From the NCBI RefSeq assembly GCF_024586455.1, contig NW_026089624.1:25934069-25998068 (forward strand): a stretch of 64,000 nt of DNA, read 5' to 3'. Each line of letters begins with the position of its first letter. Within the stretch, counting starts at the first letter, position 1. Source of the stretch: Bactrocera neohumeralis. Its lineage: Eukaryota > Arthropoda > Insecta > Diptera > Tephritidae. Below, piece after piece: positions 1 through 11,300 of this stretch. The position numbers and the translations under genes were made by a program. Under the pieces are notes generated by a model. That model was not told where the DNA came from and did not search any database. It saw only the letters and a list, made by a program, of their open reading frames with translations.

Positions 1-430
1 ACCTGGTCCACGAAAAAGGAGCTAACTTTCAAACAAGTTATGACTTTTTGGATTCTATCACGTGAAAAAGCATCTCATCTTCCATCCGAACCAACTAAAA
101 AGTGAAAATTAATTTTTTGACACCTAAGCCCCCTTTCCGTTTTCCAGGTCACATATATGTATTCTTATAATATTTTAAAGATATCTTAGGAAGTACGCAA
201 TATACATATTCGGCGTAAAGTAAAAAGTAAAGGCAGAAATCGTGTTATTACATATGTATATGGGGGCCAACACGTTGTCTTAAGTATGAACATATTTCCA
301 TGCAAATTTATTAAGGTAATTCAAAATTTGACCAATATATTCGGCACAAAGTCCACTAGAATTGTGAAAATCAAATAAGAGGTATGTGGGGGCAAGAAGA
401 AATATTGGCTTGATTTTGCCCATTTTTGGC
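1..430. other. Unassigned AT-rich sequence
   Basis: No reading frame, inverted repeat or TE hallmark that I recognise. The right end grades into the dispersed repeat that follows. Confidence 0.4.
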
Positions 431-1630
431 ACAGACGAACACTGTTGGAAGGAACACATCTCCTATGAATATGTTTAGAATATCTGAGATATTTACCGAT
501 ATTTTCAATAAAATGGTCTGATCTCGGTGATTTTTATTCGGGCTATGCTACACCAGAAATACAGTATTTGTGAAAAGTTTTGGTCCGTTATCTTCACTCG
601 TGTTGAACTTATATACTTTAACGTGAACGAATCAGATGGACTTCAAAATTGTGGTATATGGGAAGTAGGCGTGGTTGTGAATATATTTCGCCCAATTTCG
701 AACCATAGATGCTACGGAAATATTATACAGAGAAGGCATCAGATGGAACTCAAAATAGCGTTATATTGGAAGAAGGCGTGGTTGTGAACCGATTTCACCC
801 CTATTTCGTACACGTCATCAAGGTGTTAAGAAAACATAATATACCGAATTTCATTGAAATCGGTCTAGTAGCTCCTGAGATATGCTTCTTGGTCCATAAG
901 TGGGCGACGCCACGCCCATTTTCAATTTTTAAAAAAAGCTTGGGTGCAGCTTCTTTCTGCCATTTTTTTCGTAAAATTTAGTGTTTCTGACGTTTTTTGT
1001 TAGTCGGTTAACGCACTTTTAGTGATTTTCAACATAACCTTTGTATGGGAAGTGGGCGTGGTTATTATCCGATTTCTTCCATTTTTGAACTGTTTATGGA
1101 AATGCCTGAAGGAAACGGCTCTGTAGAGTTTGGTTGACATAGCTATAGTAGTTTCTGAGATATATACAAAAGACTTAGTAGGGGGCGGGGCCACGCCCAC
1201 TTTTCCAAAAAAATTACGTCCACATATGCCCCTCCTTAATGCGATCCTTTGTGCCAAATTTCACTTTAATATCTTTATTTATGGCTTAGTTATGACACTT
1301 TATAGGTTTTCGGTTTCCGCCATTTTGTGGGCGTGGCAGTTGGCCGATTTTGCCCATCTTCGAACTTAACCTTCTTATGGAGCCAAGGAATACGTGTACC
1401 AAGTTTCATCATGATATCTCAATTTTTACTCAAGTTACAGCTTGCACGGACGGACGGACAGACGGACGGACAGACAGACATCCGGATTTCGACTCTACTC
1501 GTCGCCCTGATCACTTTGGTATATATAACCCTATATCTGACTCTTTTAGTTTTAGGACTTACAAACAACCGTTATGTGAACAAAACTATAATACTCTCGT
1601 TAGCAACTTTGTTGCGAGAGTATAAAAATG
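430..1630 (+). repeat. Dispersed fly repeat, copy A
   Basis: Non-coding repeat recognisable by recurring GTGGGCGTGG blocks, a GACGGAC/GACAGAC run at about 1448-1480 and the terminal motif TTGCGAGAGTATAAAAA at 1612-1628. It aligns with copy B over more than 900 bases at an offset of about 1347 bp (709-1630 against 2059-2975). Its left terminus is not clear. Frames inside it have no protein features and the two copies differ by indels, so I do not call genes here. Repeats of this type are common in fly genomes. I cannot name the family. Confidence 0.7.
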
Positions 1631-1902
1631 AATGGCACAATGTGTTGCTAAGCGCATAACTCAACAACGCCTCGACCAATTTTGCCAATTCTTTTTTTAA
1701 AATGTTCGTTGGGGTTCAGGGATGGCTTTTACGGCAAGAAACATTCCAATAATTGCCGGAAACCCCCGAAAAACAGCCCTTTTCGTTTCCTTATACAAAC
1801 GAATGAATGTTTGTTTGTAAGTAACGCTAAGAGAACGGCTAAACAAATCTTGATGAAATTTTCTGAGGTTGTTCGTTGTGGGTTGGGAAAGGCTTAGAAA
1901 TA
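1631..1902. other. Spacer between repeat copies A and B
   Basis: AT-rich sequence of about 270 bp with no supported gene. It starts directly after the TATAAAAA end of copy A and stops at the GTAAGGAAGGGCTAAGTTCG start of copy B, so it may be part of a larger repeat or the old insertion target. Confidence 0.35.
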
Positions 1903-2975
1903 ACAAGTAAGGAAGGGCTAAGTTCGGGTGTCGCCGAACATTTTATACTCTCGCATGGTAAAGTGATAATCGAGATTTCATAATACGTCATTTACATATT
2001 TTTCAAATACCGTATTTTTGTAAAGTTTTATTCCGCTATCATCATTGGTTCCTAATGTATGTACTCGTATTATACAGAAAAGGCATCAGATGGAATTCAA
2101 AATATTGTTATATTGGAAGAAGGCGTGGTTGTGAACCGATTTCACCTATATTTTGTACATGTCATCAGGGTGTTAAGAAAATATTATATACCGAATTTCA
2201 TTGAAATCGGTCGAGTAGTTCCTGAGATATGGTTCTTGGTCCATAAGTGGGCGGCGCCACGCCAATTTTCAATTTTTAAAAAAAGCCTGGGTGCAGCTTC
2301 CTTCTGCCACTTCTTCCGTAAAATTTAGTGTTTCTGACGTTTTTTGTTAGTCGGTTAACGCACTTTTAGTGATTTTGAACATAACCTTTGTATGGGAGGT
2401 TGGCGTGGTTATTATCCGATTTCTTCCATTTTTGAACTGTATATGGAAATGCTTGAAGAAAACGACTGTGTAGAGTTTGGTTAACATAGCTATAGTAGTT
2501 TCCGAGATATGTACAAAAAACTTAGTAGGGGGCGGGGCCACGCCCACTTTTCCAAAAAAATTACGTCCAAATATGCCCCTCCCTAATGCGATCCTTTGTG
2601 CCAAATTTTACTTTAATATCTTTATTTATGGCTTAGTTATGACACTTTATAGGTTTTCGGTTTCCGCCATTTTGTGGGCGTGGCAGTTGGCCGATTTTGC
2701 CCATCTTCGAACTTAACCTTCTTATGGAGCCAAGAAATACGTGTACCAAGTTTCATCAAGATATCTCAATTTTTACTCAAGTTACAGCTTGCACGGACGG
2801 ACGGACAGACGGACGGACAGACAGACATCCGGATTTCAACTCTACTCGTCACCCTGATCACTTTGGTATATATAACCCTATATCTGACTCTTTTAGTTTT
2901 AGGACTTACAAACAACCGTTATGTGAACAAAACTATAATACTCTCCTTAGCAACTTTGTTGCGAGAGTATAAAAA
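1903..2975 (+). repeat. Dispersed fly repeat, copy B, with inverted termini
   Basis: Complete-looking copy. The left end reads GTAAGGAAGGGCTAAGTTCG, then TTTTATACTCTCGCA (about 1941-1955). The right end reads TTGCGAGAGTATAAAA (about 2958-2973), which is the inverse of the left motif. The interior matches copy A nearly base for base, including the GACGGAC run. No transposase frame is present, so if this is a DNA element it is non-autonomous. A relic of the same family lies in inverse orientation at about 5450-6065. Confidence 0.65.
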
Positions 2976-2989
2976 GGAATTATAAGGCA

Positions 2990-3195
2990 AAGCAGAAGCC
3001 CATATAATTCTCCTGTTTGGGTTGTTCCGAAAAAAGGTATAAATGAGGACGGTAGTAGATATCCAATGCCTAATCCAAAAGTAAAACTCTTTAATTTGGA
3101 AGAATATAAATATTTCTCTACAATAGACCTGGTATCTGGGTTTCATCAAATATTGATGGAAAAAAAATGATATTGCAAAAACATTAAAAGAACAT
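2990..3195 (+). pseudogene. Ty3/gypsy reverse transcriptase fragment
   Basis: A short plus-strand frame starting directly behind repeat copy B encodes pieces of a gypsy-type reverse transcriptase: SPYNSPVWVVPKK, then KYFSTIDLVSGFHQI. Between them the segment carrying the RxVIDYRKLN-type block is missing, so there is an internal deletion. The frame ends at TGA near 3167 with a shift just after. No other pol domain adjoins it. It may be the source element of the LTR at 4319. Dead remnant. Confidence 0.75.
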
Positions 3196-3368
3196 ACCCT
3201 CGACCTCGACATACCCTTTGAAAACAATAAACTGAGAAATTTGTGATCAAATAACTCATTGTATAAAAATAATATACAAAAGTTTTATTTAGTATTTTCA
3301 CTACACTTTCCATAAGTTTTTTTTAGACCTACATTTTAAACAAATTTTTTCAAAACAGAAACAAAAAA

Positions 3369-3468
3369 NNNNNNNNNNNNNNNNNNNNNNNNNNNNNNNN
3401 NNNNNNNNNNNNNNNNNNNNNNNNNNNNNNNNNNNNNNNNNNNNNNNNNNNNNNNNNNNNNNNNNNNN
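3369..3468. other. Assembly gap (100 N)
   Basis: Run of exactly 100 N. Sequence on the two sides need not be adjacent in the genome. Confidence 0.99.
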
Positions 3469-3477
3469 AAATGTTCT

Positions 3478-3835
3478 ACAAACGCCAGCCGAAGTTCGCC
3501 GCCGGCAAAATAAAAACAAAATAATGGAAAATATATAAAAATAAATATAATATATATGTAAATCAAAATATAAAAATTCAAAATTTATATTACTTTGAAC
3601 AAAAGTCTTAAGGCACCAGCCGCAGAAAGTACCGGCAATACTAAAAATAAAAAAATACTGTAAAATTGTGGAGCAAAAAGTTCAACAACGCCAGCCGAAG
3701 ATTTTACAGGTATAATAAAAACAAAAGAATGGCGAAAGCCAAATAGAATATAAAAATACTAAATTTAAAATACTTGGGACTAGAAAATCCTAAGACGCCA
3801 GTCGAAGATAATACCGACAATAAAATAAAAGAATA
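3478..3835 (+). repeat. Degenerate array with CCAGCCGAAG-type motif
   Basis: Four diverged occurrences of a (C/G)CCAG(C/T)CG(A/C)AG motif at about 3483, 3615, 3691 and 3794. Each is followed within 15-30 bp by a TACCGGCAATA-like or ACAGGTATAATA-like string and an A-rich AAAATAAAAA stretch. Spacing is irregular (about 75-130 bp). It looks like a decayed tandem leader or 3'-UTR array of an LTR element. A related string (AAGGCGTCAGCTGAAG) occurs at about 22223. Confidence 0.5.
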
Positions 3836-4308
3836 TGCTCCCAAAAAGGAGGTACTAATATTTTATATAAATAATTTCAATAATTGGGGTAATCACAAGC
3901 CATCGTAAAATCGTAAGATTATAAATTTTTACACTTGCTTAAAAAAAAAAAAACAAAAAAATTTTGTTAGATTTCATACAAAAATGAGTTTACACATTTA
4001 CAATTCTCAATGTTATGTTTTCGAATCGTTATAACTTATAACTTTATGCGACTTGAGAAAACCCTAAATGTAAAAGAAAAAATTGCTGAAATGTATTCAG
4101 GCAATAATACAATAAAAGATGTCATATATAAAACCACTTCCATCAAAAAATAATTAGAAGTCAAAAATAATATAAAATGTATCGAAAGTATATTTAAGAG
4201 TCAAATTTAAATAAATTAAGATTTCAAAATAGTACTGTTCAAATTGATAAAATAGTCTATAGCCTCAAGTACTACTATATATCCATTTGAATCGGGACGC
4301 TTCAATTT
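3836..4308. other. AT-rich non-coding stretch before LTR
   Basis: No supported gene. A and T runs dominate. By position this may be the decayed 3' internal end of the retroelement whose LTR starts at about 4319. Confidence 0.3.
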
Positions 4309-4640
4309 AGAGGTGGGGAGTTACCACCAGTTCACATTACATGAATATATATTCTTTATCTGTCATAAATATGTAACATGACACTTACGACCCATATGGT
4401 CCGTTGGTATTAAGTATCCTGTAAGTAACATTATGTGTACTTTGCTAATACTGTCCGCCTTAGGTGGTCCAAAAATGTAACTCATAGATTGTAAGATGAA
4501 TCTTCCCACTTGTAACATATGTCCTACATATGTCCTATCTCAAGTGGATTGTAGATATACTTCCTAGAATGTAAGATTAATATTTGTATCTAGGCTTAAG
4601 CAAAATATTGTATTTAAGAAAATGTAATAAAGAAAACGAG
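4309..4640 (+). mobile_element. Probable solo or 3' LTR of a gypsy/errantivirus-like element
   Basis: A purine tract (AGAGGTGGGG, 4309-4318) is followed by AGTTACCACCAG. An AGTT start next to a purine tract is typical of errantivirus LTRs; the provirus at 52679 has the same arrangement. A poly(A)-signal-like AATAAAG lies at about 4627. The LTR end is not certain and no second copy is in the window. The plus orientation agrees with the pol scrap at 2990. Confidence 0.45.
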
Positions 4641-5100
4641 GCAGTTGCCCGTAGTGGACCACAGGGAGTTGCTCACGGGCAGTTGCCCATAGTTGCCCAC
4701 GAGAACTAAACGGAGTTTTTAATTTGTATGACTTTAACTGCGTATAACTTTTAAGGAATATTTGTATGGATTATATTAAATAGATATTTTTGTAGAGCTG
4801 AAAATTTTGCATTCGATTATCAGCAAAAGCAAAAGCTGAAACTTCCGGGGGCATTTGCGAAAAAAAAGCCATATTTATTATAATTAGTATATTATACATA
4901 CGTAAAAATTAAACACTTATTAATCTTCGTATGTTTAAATGGGCAGATGTCAATGCTTACTTTAACAAGAATTAGCATGCGGATATTATAATATTTTTTT
5001 GCTGTTAAGATAATGAGTACGTCATTTACGCCAAAATCAATCTGTAACCATAGCATACTAATTACTAATGTCTATACGGTTAATATAAATTTATTAATAC
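4641..5100. other. Unassigned sequence
   Basis: AT-rich. A GGCAGTTGCCC-type string recurs at about 4640 and 4678, suggesting a short local duplication. No gene seen. Confidence 0.3.
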
Positions 5101-5278
5101 TCCAGTCATTTAAGCTTAAATTAGGTAAGAATCTCGGAATTCGAAATACTCATTTATATGTCTGTAAATACTTAAATATGTAGGTTTTGAGACAAATTTA
5201 GGGTGTCAATATACAAGTATTTACAGACATATAAATGGGTATATCGAATTCCGAGGTGAACTTACTATAATGACTGGA
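5101..5278. mobile_element. Short foldback element (palindromic MITE-like hairpin)
   Basis: The left arm 5101-5173 (starts TCCAGTCATT, contains CTCGGAATTCGA, ends CTGTAAATACTT) is the near-perfect inverse of the right arm 5215-5278 (starts AAGTATTTACAG, ends ATGACTGGA). The loop is about 41 bp. No frame. The arms would fold into a strong stem of about 65-70 bp. The family is unknown and a target duplication is not obvious. Confidence 0.75.
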
Positions 5279-5449
5279 TTATAACACGCATACCTACTTA
5301 TGTGAGTTGCAACGCTTATCTCGCAATGTTAGAAAAGATTGCAGCACCAAAATAATTTATTTAATGAATGTTGTGTATTCATTTTTATTAGTTTTGTTTA
5401 CCTAACGGTAGTAACTATCACCTAAAATTAAAAAAGATATACATATATA

Positions 5450-6065
5450 GGGTTATATACACATGTTCCTTGACAAAAAAAATTAAGGCACAGTTCGTAG
5501 ATGGGCGTAATCGGACCATTGTCACGCCCACTAAACGCCATGAAAGAACCTATAAAGTGTCATGACTAAGCACGAAAATTAGATATAGGACTGTAATTTG
5601 GCACAGAGGATTGCAGTAGTATGGTGCATCTATGGGCTGAAATGTTTTAAAAAGTGGGCGCGGCCTCACCTTTGTATAGGTTTAATGTACATATCTCCTA
5701 GACCACTACAGCTACAATAGCCAAATTCACTTAGGCCAATTCTTATAAGAACCGTTACCAACAGTGTGAAAATGGAAGAACAAAATTTTAAATTTCATTT
5801 GATTCCTTCACATTCCGGCATAAAAAAAGGAGAAATTACTACCACGGGATACAACTTTGCATGAACAATTCCTTTAGTGTATTCCACTTTATGACCAAAA
5901 ATTGTTTAAATCCAACAAAATCTGTTCAACTTTTTACCGTTATGGGTCAATGTGTGAGATATATAATTGAAATTCTAGGATAAATTTTCCTAACAATGCT
6001 ATGACTTTGTGTCAAAAATCGGTTGAATCGTGTCAACGCTTCCCTTATCTCCCATGTCCCTAACA
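5450..6065 (-). repeat. Inverted, diverged copy of the dispersed repeat (left part)
   Basis: Contains blocks matching the reverse complement of copies A and B: CACGCCCACT, a GTGGGCGCGGCC string near 5655, and an ACTACAGCTACAATAGCCAAA string near 5710 matching the ACTATAGCTATGT region. It continues beyond the hAT insertion at 11323. Clearly older than the plus-strand copies, judging by divergence. Confidence 0.55.
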
Positions 6066-6116
6066 CAGGGGCGGATCCAGAAATAGTTTTTGGGGGAGAA
6101 ATAATCATTTTCTTAA

Positions 6117-8537
6117 CCCTCTACCGCATACAACGCCATATATAGTTTTGGGATTTGTTTCATTTGGCTTTGCACTAGCAAAGTGATGTAGCGGAATAAA
6201 TTTGTAACGGTAGTTTTCTTTGGACAATTCTTTGTTGATATTTCAGGTACTGTTTGATTTTGATAGATTTTGCTTATTGTTTTCGTTTATATTGTGAAGG
6301 TGTCTCACATGAGTAACGCTAAGTGTATTTCGCGGTGTTTTGGACAAAATTTTTATCATAAAAATTAGGACTTTTCTCGGAGAAAAAATTATTATTCGAA
6401 GGAAGAACATAGTGTTCACACAATAAAAATACAAACCGATTGAAAGGTAAGTACTATAGGCACGCTTGTGTGCAAAATCGGACAAAGCCATATATGGCCT
6501 TTCATGCAGTACATACTATTTTTGCAAAAATTGACGAAGCCATTATGTGGCCTTTCATGCAGTACATACTATTATGCCTTTCATGCATTTTAGTAACATT
6601 TTTTCAGAAATGGATGCAAATCCTTTTTATGGAAATTTAAGATATGTAAATGTAGTCGATAATGGGCTTCAAAGCGACGATGATTATATATCCGAATCAG
6701 ATGAAGAAGGTGTTGGAGCACAAGTTTCTGGCCAGGAAGATGTATATATATCGGAGACTGATGAAAGCAGTTCCGAAGACGTATAGGACGAACCTAGTAG
6801 CTCAAACGCAAAACGCGCTAAAAAATCGAAACCACCAAACTGGAAAGAAAATAACTTGCCCCCGTATTTAAGTGAAAACTTTCCATTTCAAGGAGACATG
6901 GAGCTTCCAAGTTTTATCGATGAATTAGAGACGCCAGCGGATTTCTTTCAATTTTTCTTTGACGAAGATTTGATAAACTTTATAGTTGAACAATCGAACA
7001 TACTTGCAAAAAGACATAAATAAGCGGGCAAATATTACTAAGAGCGAAATAGAGTAATTTATTGGTGAGTTCAGCGTAAACACTGTGGAGAAACTTAGTG
7101 AAAATTTGTTTTCAGGCATAGTCTTATACATGTCTTGCAATAGATGGGAAAACATTAAACGCGTTTTGCATTTCAACAACAATGAGGATATGAAATCGCC
7201 AGGTGAAGATGGATTTGACAAGCTGTTCAAAGTTCGACCACTTCTAAATAAAATCCGTGAAAAGGTACTGCTCATACCAAAAGAGGAGCAACTGGTTGTG
7301 GATGAGCAAATAATTCCCACAAAGTGCCGACATCATCTAAAACAATACATTCCGGCCAAACCGCACAAATGGGATTTCAAGAATTTAGTTTTAAGTGGAG
7401 TTTCAGGATTTAGCTACGATTTTGATATATTTGCTGGAGCACAAAGTGATAAACATCCAGAGGCATCACCGAATCTGGGAATCAGCGGAAATGTTGTTAC
7501 AAGGCTAGCAGTCACTGTACCGAGATATCAACATTACAAAATTTTTTTTGACAACTGGTTTACCAGCCCCGGCCTCCAAGTGCATCTCATGAAAAGTGGT
7601 TTATTGTCTTTGGATACGGTAAGACTAAATCGAGTCCCTAACTGTAAAATGCCGACGGAAAAGGAATTGAAAAAGTTTGGGAGAGGCAGCATGGTGGAGA
7701 AGGTAACTAAAATCGACGGGGGTAAAATTGGCCTCGTTTCTTGGTTTGACAATAAGGTAGTAAATATTCTTTCAACTTTCGTTGGAAGCCAACCTATATC
7801 CACACGTTTTAGTAAAAAAGAGAAAAAGTATATTGAAATTCATTCACCACAGTCTGTCGACGTTTACAATAATTATATGGGCGGCGTAGACTTGCTTGAT
7901 TCACTACTTGGTCTTTATAGAATTCAGTTACGCACTAAGGTTTGGTACAAAAAGATTTTTTTCCATATGATTGATATGTGCCTTGTAAATTCTTGGATCT
8001 TGTGGCGCCTTAAGTCAGGGGAATTTATGCCGTTATTTAATTTCAAACTTGCAGTGAGTGAACATCCTTGCAAGGTAGGAAAATCCCGAAAACGAGGGCA
8101 CCCAATTGCATCGGTATCAAACTCTTCATCTCCGACAACAAGCAGAGAAGGCACCAAAAAGAGTAAGCGTCGAGACTTTCCTTTGAATTCTATACGTACC
8201 GACTGTATTGGACACTTTCCGAAATGGATGAAAAATATACAACTTTGTCAAAATGACTGCTCATTCCGTTCGTATACTTTTTGAGAGAAATGTAATGTAT
8301 TCTTGTGCTACAATGACAAACGAAACTGTTTCACACGCTTCCACATTGAGTAAAAGTAATACACTCCAAGCAACTTTGTATGCATAGACAGCCATATATG
8401 GCGGCTTTTATTTTCTGGTAAAATATGCATTGTAAAATATTTTTTTCTACAAATATATGTAAAAGGATTCAAAATAAACGTAAATTAGTGGAGTTTTATT
8501 TTTTTTTTCATAAAGAAGATGGCCATGTGGTAGAGGG
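6117..8537 (+). mobile_element. piggyBac-family transposon
   Basis: Bounded by TTAA on both sides (6113-6116 and 8538-8541), the diagnostic piggyBac target duplication. Terminal inverted repeats are CCCTCTACCGCAT at the left and, inverted, CCCTCTACCACAT at the right. The length of 2421 bp is normal for an autonomous piggyBac. One transposase reading frame occupies most of the interior but is disrupted. It is inserted inside the hAT element at 6066-11314. Confidence 0.93.
6610..8353 (+). pseudogene. piggyBac transposase (DDE_Tnp_1_7), broken
   Basis: Cut-and-paste transposase that excises precisely at TTAA. ATG at 6610 opens an acidic N-terminus rich in Ser, Asp and Glu (ISESDEEG, ISETDESSSED). 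In-frame TAG at about 6785, a shift near 7015 and a stop near 7053 break the N-terminal part. The core is open from 7085 to 8284 (399 codons) and keeps the three Asp motifs: VDEQIIPTK, FDNWFTSP and YNNYMGGVDLLD. A TGA at 8282-8284 interrupts the C-terminal Cys-rich region at a place where a Cys codon is expected; the frame then continues with EKCNVFLCYN and RNCFTRFH to TAA at 8353. A basic KRGHP/KKSKRR stretch precedes it. Probably dead. Confidence 0.9.
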
Positions 8538-8604
8538 TTAAACATGATATTAATATTAAATATAGTAGTATTCATACAGTTTAATATCATTTCATACACA
8601 TATA

Positions 8605-9137
8605 CAGGTTGTCAAAAAAGTCTTGCGGTATATTCGCTAGTTGGCGCTGAAAGCGCGTAGTTCTAGTTTTATTCGTCGCATCGGGTCATGCTACACCTTT
8701 TTGGAAAGCTCATTTCACGCGTGTTTGACTGATTGTCGTTTCTTTTAAGTCGTTTGTGAGTTATAGCGTCGCAAACATGGAGCAAAATAAAGAGAAGATA
8801 GGCATATTTTACAGTACTACTACGATAAAGGCAAAAATGCATCTCAAGCCGCCAATAAAATTTGTGAAGTTTATGGACCCGATACAGTTTCCATTTCCAC
8901 CGCACAACTATGGTTTCAACGTTTTCGTTCTGGTGTAGAGGTGGTCGAAGATGCGCCACGCTCCGGAAGGCCTGTCGTCGAAAATTGCGATAAAACCGCT
9001 GAATTGGTCGAAAGAGACCGGCATGGTAGCAGCCGTAGCATCGGTCAAGAGCTGGGCATGAGTCATCAAAAATTCATTTCAATTTCAATAAAAAAAAATT
9101 CAATAAAAATACCGCAAGACTTTTCTGGCAATCCATT
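8605..9137 (+). mobile_element. Internally deleted mariner element
   Basis: The left end GTCAAAAAAGTCTTGCGGTAT (about 8610-8631) is mirrored by ATACCGCAAGACTTTTCTGG (about 9110-9127), with TA at both outer borders. About 530 bp remain of a usual 1.3 kb. Inside, ATG at 8777 opens an N-terminal mariner transposase segment split over two frames: MEQNKEKI, then SISTAQLWFQRFRSGVEVVE, APRSGRPVV and SIGQELGMSHQ, which is the paired helix-turn-helix region. The catalytic domain is absent. Confidence 0.85.
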
Positions 9138-9239
9138 ATATGCGAAAAAACTATGAAAATGGGGTATACTCTTGTGATCAAATTGAAATAAATTTTTAAT
9201 TTATACGCTTGTTTGTCGAATTTGTACATTTTTTTCTGT

Positions 9240-9710
9240 AAGTTGGTAGTACTGTTAGTATCTATGCTAAATTTCACGTCAAAATATTAATTAGTATTTG
9301 AGATACGCGTCAGTTTGTGAAGCCCTAAAAGTAAATTCTTCGATTTTTACTATGTCTGAATTTATTGAACAAAGAAGTGCGAGATTGCACCATCTCGTGC
9401 TGCATTGGTTATTCGTGATAATTTCGCCACATTTTCAACTAATATCGTGCCGCAACCACTACATTCGCTTGACTTACCTTCGTGTAACTTCCGGCTATTC
9501 AGTAATTCACATGACCACTCCGAGGACACCGCATTGACACAATTGAGGATATAAAAGATGAATCGAAGAAGGCTCTGATGGCCATCACAACGGAGGATTT
9601 TTCCAAGTGCTATAATGACTGGAAAATTCGTTGGCATAAGTATATTTCAGTGGGAGGGGATTACTTTGAAGGAGATGAAATGGACAAAATTCACCTTTCA
9701 ATTTAATCAC
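9240..9710 (+). pseudogene. Second mariner remnant (N- and C-terminal ends joined)
   Basis: ATG at 9352 gives MSEFIEQRSA, a mariner N-terminus. The sequence then jumps directly to the C-terminal half: LVIRDNFATFSTNIVPQPL, then after shifts KKALMAITTEDF, CYNDWKIRWHKYI and GGDYFEGDE, ending at TAA 9704-9706. Most of the coding region is deleted and a stop lies at about 9552. It belongs to a different mariner subfamily from the copy at 8605. Terminal repeats are not evident. Confidence 0.75.
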
Positions 9711-10095
9711 AGTATCTACATCGCAGTTCTTCAACGTTTCCAATGCATTAGTCGGTAGCTTGTTGCCTTTTGACTTGCAAACTGAGTTGAAATGCAGCCA
9801 ATACTCTAATCTGTAGAAGAGCGGTTCTTCAATATTCTCCGGTTATATCTAATAGAGAAATATACACTGAGCTCCTGTAGTATAATTCGCAAGTTCTCAT
9901 GCAAAAATTTTCGCGTTTTGTTTGTTGGCCACAGATTCTTGGTTTTCCTTCGTCAACTTTCTTTTTTTTGTGACTGCATAAATGGATCGAAAATTCTCCT
10001 TAGCTTTTTGTCTTCGACTTCGGAACGTTACAAGCAGCGTAACTATCATATTTGATGCCTTTGCCTGATCGATCGATTCTTTCTGAAGAATCACG
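9700..10095 (-). pseudogene. hAT transposase C-terminal remnant
   Basis: Read on the minus strand: a segment with SNMIVTLLVTFRSRRQK, then KAKENFRSIYAVTKKRK, and after a break LPTNALETLKNCDVDTV. The last motif resembles the conserved LxxxAlexL..Cd region before the dimerisation domain of ZMYM-like hAT transposases. Stops and shifts interrupt it. Identification rests on these short motifs and on lying inside a hAT-terminated element. Confidence 0.5.
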
Positions 10096-11300
10096 CTGAG
10101 TGAATAGGAAAGAGATAGAATGTCACATAGGCAAAAAGTCCCAATTATTAGTTCAAATTTGAGAGCAAGATAAGTACTTCAGTAAAAAACACGCTGCAAA
10201 TTGTCAGAATGCTGGATTCACAATGGTTTTAGCTGTTGGGCTTTTTTATATTGGAAAACTTGGAGGATAAACCGCGGAGAATGTATCAATCAAACAGATC
10301 CCATGTGGAGCTGAATGCAACATCTATTTTAAGTTCCCCATCAATCCGTGCCGTTTCAAATTTGGAAGTTTCAGTTACTGATCTGATTGGATTTATTAAC
10401 AACTAGTCTAATCCCGCGGCTCCACTTGCTCCTTGTTGTCAAGGATATCATTAATCTTGATAACAATATAATGGAATAATTTAATTGGCAATCTACATTT
10501 TTTGTTGACTTTGTAAATCACATAAAAATAGTACATAATTAAATACGTATGATGTAACAACATAATGTACTAACAAATGTCTACACAGTCTCTGCATCTG
10601 TATCGTTACACAAACATATGCTTCCAGTTATAGCGTATAACAATGCTGGAGTCGAGCAAAAGAGGGCACGTCTTACGCCCTGTATTTAATCATATGGTAA
10701 TGTTTTGTTCAATATTATTCATCGAATACAATTGCAAAATCGACTGCTAAAACCCACATAGTGGTACATGTAAGAAAACACAAACTTGCAATGCTTCAGG
10801 AATATTTGTGTGCTGTTATGCACTCATCTCAAATTATGATTCCGTTTTTACTTGTTAAGTAACTATCAGTTTATTTCATATACTATATGTGTATGTAAGC
10901 AAAAACTACTGTACCCTGCCAGTAGCCAGTAGTAGTAAACATACTAGTTAGTATAAATAAGAGTAAGAACCATGTACATTTCAGTGCAGCTCAAAAATGT
11001 ATTCTTTTGACTTTTACTTCATATAAAAAATTACTCGCGGACATACAAAAAAGGCGTTCAAGTTTTATATATAAGAAGTAATCTGCATACGTTGCTACAA
11101 TTTGTAACTTCAGTGGTACTTAGCATTATTTATTAAGTATGTATATTCAAAAATGGAGACAGTCTTTTATTTTATTTCTGACATAAAATGGCGAATTTCT
11201 GGATTATATTTCTGTTACTTTATATTTTTTCAGAGTAAAAAAAAATTAGTAATAAGACATTTAGCCTTTTGAGAGGGCAATGTCCCCCACATCTCGCCTC
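10096..11300. other. Non-coding interior of the hAT element
   Basis: About 1.2 kb without a supported gene. Probably the decayed 5' part of the hAT transposase gene plus its subterminal sequence. No other TE boundary seen. Confidence 0.4.

Noticed and set aside
1448..1480. CRISPR-like or short tandem array
   Set aside because: GACGGAC/GACAGAC tract without spacers, in a eukaryotic repeat.
527..3227. Many 70-110-codon frames on both strands in the dispersed repeats
   Set aside because: They recur because the repeat itself recurs, run on both strands over the same bases, have no motifs and shift between copies; they are chance frames in a repeat.
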